DNA from: Neotamlana nanhaiensis
GTDB taxonomy: Bacteria > Bacteroidota > Bacteroidia > Flavobacteriales > Flavobacteriaceae
Direction: 5' to 3'
Assembly: GCF_000943555.1 (NCBI RefSeq)
Contig: NZ_JTDV01000010.1
Coordinates: 310,001-374,000 of the forward strand
Length of the DNA stretch: 64,000 nt
The stretch's first letter is position 1. Every line of letters begins with the position of its first letter. A program made the position numbers and the translations under genes. Under the pieces are notes generated by a model that did no database searches, had not been told where the DNA came from, and saw nothing but the letters and a program-made list of their open reading frames with translations. Shown piece after piece: positions 60,759-64,000 of the stretch.

Positions 60759-62027
60759 ATGGAATCTGTTCAAGCAATAAAACAACGTTTTGGTATTATT
60801 GGCAATACGCCTGCACTAAATCGTGCCATTGAAAAAGCCATACAGGTTGCCCCTACCGATATTTCGGTGTTGGTTACGGGCGAAAGTGGTGTTGGTAAAG
60901 AAAGTATTCCTAAAATAATACATCAGTTATCGCATCGTAAACACAACAAATATATTGCCGTTAACTGTGGCGCGATTCCAGAAGGCACCATAGATAGTGA
61001 ACTTTTTGGTCACGAAAAAGGTGCTTTTACAGGCGCAACACAAACGCGTAGTGGTTATTTTGAAGAAGCCGATGGCGGTACAATTTTTTTAGATGAAGTT
61101 GGCGAATTACCGTTAACAACACAAGTACGTTTACTTCGTGTTTTAGAAAATGGTGAATTTTTAAAAGTAGGATCAAGTAAAGTACAAAAAACCAATGTGC
61201 GCATTGTAGCTGCTACAAACGTAAATATGTTTGAAGCGATACAAAAAGAAAAATTTCGTGAAGATTTATTTTACCGTTTAAGTACTGTCGACATTAATTT
61301 GCCGCCTTTACGCGAGCGTCAAGAAGACATTCATTTATTGTTTAGAAAATTTGCTAGCGATTTTGCTTTAAAATACAAAATGCCAACAGTAAAACTAAGC
61401 GACGGTGCAGTACAAATGCTTTTAAAATATCGCTGGAGCGGAAATATTCGTCAGTTACGAAACATTGCCGAACAACTTTCAGTTTTAGAACAAAATCGTA
61501 CCGTACAAGCTGAAACTTTACGAAATTATTTACCAACTACAGGAAGTAATTTACCAGCGGTAATAAAAACCACAAAATCGGAAAGCGATTTTAGTAGCGA
61601 ACGAGAAATACTTTACAAAGTGCTTTTCGATATGAAAAGCGACCTCAACGACCTTAAAAAACTTACCATGGAACTTATGAAAAATGGTAACACTAAAGAT
61701 GTTGAGAAAAACAATGAAAGCTTAATTCAAAAAATATACGGTAACGATACCAATGATGATATCGATTTTGAAGAGCACAACGACACCGATGCATTTTTAA
61801 GTATTCCAGAAACTACCGCAACGCCTATTGTAGAAGAATCTATTAACGATAAATATCATTTTGCTGAAGAAATTGAAGAGGAAGAAACCTTATCGTTACA
61901 AGACAAAGAACTGGAATTAATAAAAAAATCGCTAGAACGTCACAACGGGAAACGTAAATTGGCAGCAGCCGAACTTGGCATTAGCGAACGCACATTATAC
62001 AGAAAGATTAAACAATACGATTTATAA
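60759..62027 (+). CDS. Sigma-54-interacting transcriptional activator, no receiver domain
   Basis: A 422-residue AAA+ activator. The ATPase begins near residue 10 (GIIGNTPALNRAIEKAIQVA) with Walker A GESGVGKE, the sigma-54 contact loop GAFTGA, Walker B IFLDEVGELP, and the arginine finger region FREDLFYRLS. A C-terminal acidic linker precedes a Fis-type helix-turn-helix (KRKLAAAELGISERTLYRKI). There is no N-terminal sensory or receiver domain, so activity must be controlled otherwise. It follows miaB by 8 bases, upstream of lptE and secG. Confidence 0.93.
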   Translation: MESVQAIKQRFGIIGNTPALNRAIEKAIQVAPTDISVLVTGESGVGKESIPKIIHQLSHRKHNKYIAVNCGAIPEGTIDSELFGHEKGAFTGATQTRSGYFEEADGGTIFLDEVGELPLTTQVRLLRVLENGEFLKVGSSKVQKTNVRIVAATNVNMFEAIQKEKFREDLFYRLSTVDINLPPLRERQEDIHLLFRKFASDFALKYKMPTVKLSDGAVQMLLKYRWSGNIRQLRNIAEQLSVLEQNRTVQAETLRNYLPTTGSNLPAVIKTTKSESDFSSEREILYKVLFDMKSDLNDLKKLTMELMKNGNTKDVEKNNESLIQKIYGNDTNDDIDFEEHNDTDAFLSIPETTATPIVEESINDKYHFAEEIEEEETLSLQDKELELIKKSLERHNGKRKLAAAELGISERTLYRKIKQYDL

Positions 62028-62044
62028 TTTTGAGTTTAATTTAC

Positions 62045-62554
62045 ATGACACGCATTAAACATATCATTTTATTCAGCCTTTTAATGACAACATTAAATAG
62101 CTGCAAAATACAATACGGATTTACACAACCAAGCTCTATTGAAGCCGACACCTTTCAAGTAAACCGATTTGAAAATACCGCTTTACTTATAGAACCAGGT
62201 CTTGACCGTGATTTTAAATTAGCGCTCGAAAATTTAATTCAAGACCAAACCAACTATACCTTAGTAAACAATAACGCCGATTTAATTTTTGAAGGTGAAA
62301 TTACCGATTATCGTATCTCACCAACAACCTCAACCTCATCGAATACCGCAGCACAAAACCGACTAACCATAAGCGTTAGAGTTCGTTTTTTTAATACCAA
62401 TAACGAAGAAGACGATGTTGAGCAAACCTTTTCGTTTTTCTACGATTATGCTGGAAGTGCACAACTAGTTGGTTCTCAAAAATCGACAGCTCACGAAGAA
62501 ATTTTAGATCGTTTAACACAAGATATCATTAATGCTACCCTGGCTAAATGGTAA
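62045..62554 (+). CDS. lptE: LptE-family outer-membrane lipoprotein
   Basis: From the ATG at 62045 (169 residues), chosen over a TTG 15 bases earlier, it has a lipoprotein signal ending TLNSCKIQYGF. The domain matches the Bacteroidota LptE family: SIEADTFQVNRFENTALLIEPGLDRDFKLALENLIQDQTNYTLV, DLIFEGEITDYRISPTT, NRLTISVRVRFFNT. LptE plugs the LptD barrel during lipopolysaccharide insertion. The placement between the sigma-54 activator and secG is the usual one. Confidence 0.86.
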   Translation: MTRIKHIILFSLLMTTLNSCKIQYGFTQPSSIEADTFQVNRFENTALLIEPGLDRDFKLALENLIQDQTNYTLVNNNADLIFEGEITDYRISPTTSTSSNTAAQNRLTISVRVRFFNTNNEEDDVEQTFSFFYDYAGSAQLVGSQKSTAHEEILDRLTQDIINATLAKW

Positions 62555-62600
62555 ACTTTTATTACAATTTTAAAATTTTTAAATAAATTTGGAATATCTA

Positions 62601-63566
62601 ATGAATAAAACCGATTTTACATCCATGCTTCAAAATCCGGAAACTTTAACTTCCGAACAATCTGATGCCGTAAAGTCAATTATTTCGGAGTTTCCTTATT
62701 TTCAACCTGCGCGGGCCGTTTATTTAAAAGCCTTAAAAGATCAAAACAGCTTTAAATACAATCAAGAACTAAAAACTACGGCGGCTTATACCACCGACAG
62801 AAGTATTCTGTTTGATTATATAACTTCGGAAGAATTTATTCAAAATGAAATTTCAGAATTCATCAAACAAAACACCACGCATTTAAATGATATTGATGTT
62901 GAAGCTGAAGATATTTCGGTAAACCGAAGCACGTTAGTTGATGATAACTTACATAAACAAATAGAAGAAACCGATGGCGCTTTAGACCCTAATTTGTTTC
63001 AACCAAAAGAAATCAAAAAAGCTTCAGAAACACCTTCTGATAAAAAAAAAGCGATTGAATCAACTATATTAATTGATGATTCTAATGTAAAAAAATCGCC
63101 TGAAGCTGTTTTAAATTTAGGGAAACCATTTCAATTTAATAAAACTGAAAAACATTCGTTTAACGAGTGGTTAAAAATATCACATTTTAAGCCTATTGAA
63201 CGCGAAGAAGTATCAGAGCAACCGATTCCTGTTGAAAGCTCTGAACCTGATGAAATCACCACAAACACCCCAGAAGACAGCCTAGAAAAACAAAAAAAGT
63301 TCGACTTAATAGATAAATTCATTCAACAAAATCCAAGAATAAGCCCTGTAAAAGATGCTGCTCCAAAAGGCAATTTAGCCAACGAGCAAATGATTCAACC
63401 CGAAGCATTAATGACCGAGACTTTAGCGCGAATTTATGTGGAACAAAAAAATTATAAAAAGGCCATTCAATCTTATAAAATTTTAAGTTTGAAATATCCA
63501 GAAAAAAGTGGTTTCTTTGCAGACCAAATTAAAGCAGTAGAACAATTAAGAGATCAAAATAAATAA
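62601..63566 (+). CDS. Tetratricopeptide-containing cytosolic protein
   Basis: From the ATG at 62601 (321 residues; a TTG 12 bases earlier is less likely). The N-domain (about 1-95, NKTDFTSMLQNPETLTSEQSDAVKSIISEFPYFQPARAVYLKALKDQ) is recognisably conserved in Bacteroidota. A charged, low-complexity middle (about 100-260) follows, and the C-terminus has one TPR-like repeat (LMTETLARIYVEQKNYKKAIQSYKILSLKYPEK). No signal peptide. Function unknown; it lies 6 bases before secG in one unit. Confidence 0.8.
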   Translation: MNKTDFTSMLQNPETLTSEQSDAVKSIISEFPYFQPARAVYLKALKDQNSFKYNQELKTTAAYTTDRSILFDYITSEEFIQNEISEFIKQNTTHLNDIDVEAEDISVNRSTLVDDNLHKQIEETDGALDPNLFQPKEIKKASETPSDKKKAIESTILIDDSNVKKSPEAVLNLGKPFQFNKTEKHSFNEWLKISHFKPIEREEVSEQPIPVESSEPDEITTNTPEDSLEKQKKFDLIDKFIQQNPRISPVKDAAPKGNLANEQMIQPEALMTETLARIYVEQKNYKKAIQSYKILSLKYPEKSGFFADQIKAVEQLRDQNK

Positions 63567-63572
63567 AACATA

Positions 63573-63923
63573 ATGAGTACGTTTACAATATTTTTAGCCT
63601 TAATAATAGTAGTAGCATTTTTACTTATAGTTGTAATTATGGTACAAAACCCTAAAGGTGGTGGCTTATCATCGTCGTTTGGTGGCGGTGGCACACAGCA
63701 ATTAGGAGGCGTTAAAAAAACAACCGACTTTTTAGACAAAAGTACTTGGACATTAGCAACCATACTTTTAGCATTAATTTTATTATCGAATGTTGCAGTA
63801 AACAGAAGTTCTGGCAGTTTAGAATCGAAAGCTTTAGAAGCCGACGAAACTATCGAGCAACCACTTCCTACTCCTGCAGCACCAGCAGCAACCAACGACA
63901 CAACAACAGGTTCTGAAGAATAA
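63573..63923 (+). CDS. secG: Preprotein translocase subunit SecG
   Basis: SecG supports SecYE in preprotein translocation. The 116-residue protein has the two-helix SecG pattern: helix 1 at about 4-25 (FTIFLALIIVVAFLLIVVIMVQNPKGGGLSS), a Gly-rich turn (FGGGGTQQLGGV) and helix 2 at about 56-74 (WTLATILLALILLSNVAVN), then a polar Ala/Pro/Thr tail. Last gene of the miaB-secG unit. Confidence 0.94.
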   Translation: MSTFTIFLALIIVVAFLLIVVIMVQNPKGGGLSSSFGGGGTQQLGGVKKTTDFLDKSTWTLATILLALILLSNVAVNRSSGSLESKALEADETIEQPLPTPAAPAATNDTTTGSEE

Positions 63924-63940
63924 AATTTAAAAACTCACAC

Positions 63941-63973
63941 TTAAAAATGCCAACTTTTCCAGTTGGCATTTTT
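63941..63973 (+). terminator. Terminator after secG
   Basis: A 13-bp stem, AAAAATGCCAACT / AGTTGGCATTTTT, with a five-base loop and following T-run, 18 bases past the secG stop. Confidence 0.87.
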
Positions 63974-64000
63974 TGTTTCTACCAGTTACGACAGGCTTTC

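Overview
The window is one stretch of a low-GC Bacteroidota chromosome, almost certainly a member of the Flavobacteriaceae. Evidence: the gliding/type IX secretion genes gldI and gldKLMN, a secreted protein with a type A C-terminal sorting domain, Bacteroidota-type promoters (-7 box TAnnTTTG) with few Shine-Dalgarno sequences, and family-typical gene orders (recF then DUF721; lptE, TPR, secG). There is no rRNA gene, CRISPR array, transposase or integrase, and no gene-free stretch longer than 300 bases.

Layout. 0-14.6 kb is mostly housekeeping: two tandem rhomboids (the first cut by the window edge), mutL, two small paralogous membrane proteins, ribH, a TPR membrane protein, recF, a lipoprotein gene broken by one in-frame stop, DUF721, a cold-shock protein, ndk, then DHH phosphoesterase-gldI-cyclophilin/FKBP fusion-lgt-DUF192, era and an FKBP lipoprotein. 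36.6-64 kb is again mainly conserved: SpoU methyltransferase, initiator tRNA-Met, a leucine-rich repeat protein, an RND efflux operon, an ABC-F protein, DUF983, an FAD oxidoreductase, the T9SS operon gldKLMN, a degenerate ureohydrolase homologue, topA, several envelope proteins, then miaB-sigma54 activator-lptE-TPR-secG.

The accessory core, 14.7-36.4 kb, looks like one integrated and possibly undescribed system. The sensory half (30.1-36.3 kb, minus strand) is a tight seven-gene operon: receiver-only regulator, H-NOX haem/NO sensor, PAS histidine kinase, FIST (NosP-like) sensor, second histidine kinase, free Hpt protein and LytTR response regulator. The output half (14.7-30.0 kb) encodes a receiver domain fused to a family 2 glycosyltransferase, a large GT-C-like membrane protein, an Ig-like secreted protein, a membrane-anchored GH5-like hydrolase, a family 4-like glycosyltransferase, a Wzx-like flippase with a STAS protein, a TPR/outer-membrane beta-barrel protein and a T9SS-secreted DUF4114 protein. 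This is the parts list of an exopolysaccharide/matrix pathway.

The two halves are tied together by sequence. An identical 16-bp word, GTGTAGACGAATGGTA, occurs at 15972, 23160, 30085 and 36371, with a diverged copy at 24841. Each copy lies 50-51 bp upstream of a -7 box serving a minus-strand gene of the cluster. Its reverse complement contains ACCATTCGTC, one base from the ACCGTTCGTC site of the LytTR regulator AlgR, and several copies have a second half-site exactly 21 bp away, as LytTR dimers use. The sensory operon, the receiver-glycosyltransferase, the second glycosyltransferase, the STAS-flippase unit and the DUF4114 protein would form one autoregulated LytTR regulon. The proposed model, an inference, is NO or redox sensing to a split His-Asp-His-Asp phosphorelay to LytTR-activated production of a surface polysaccharide.
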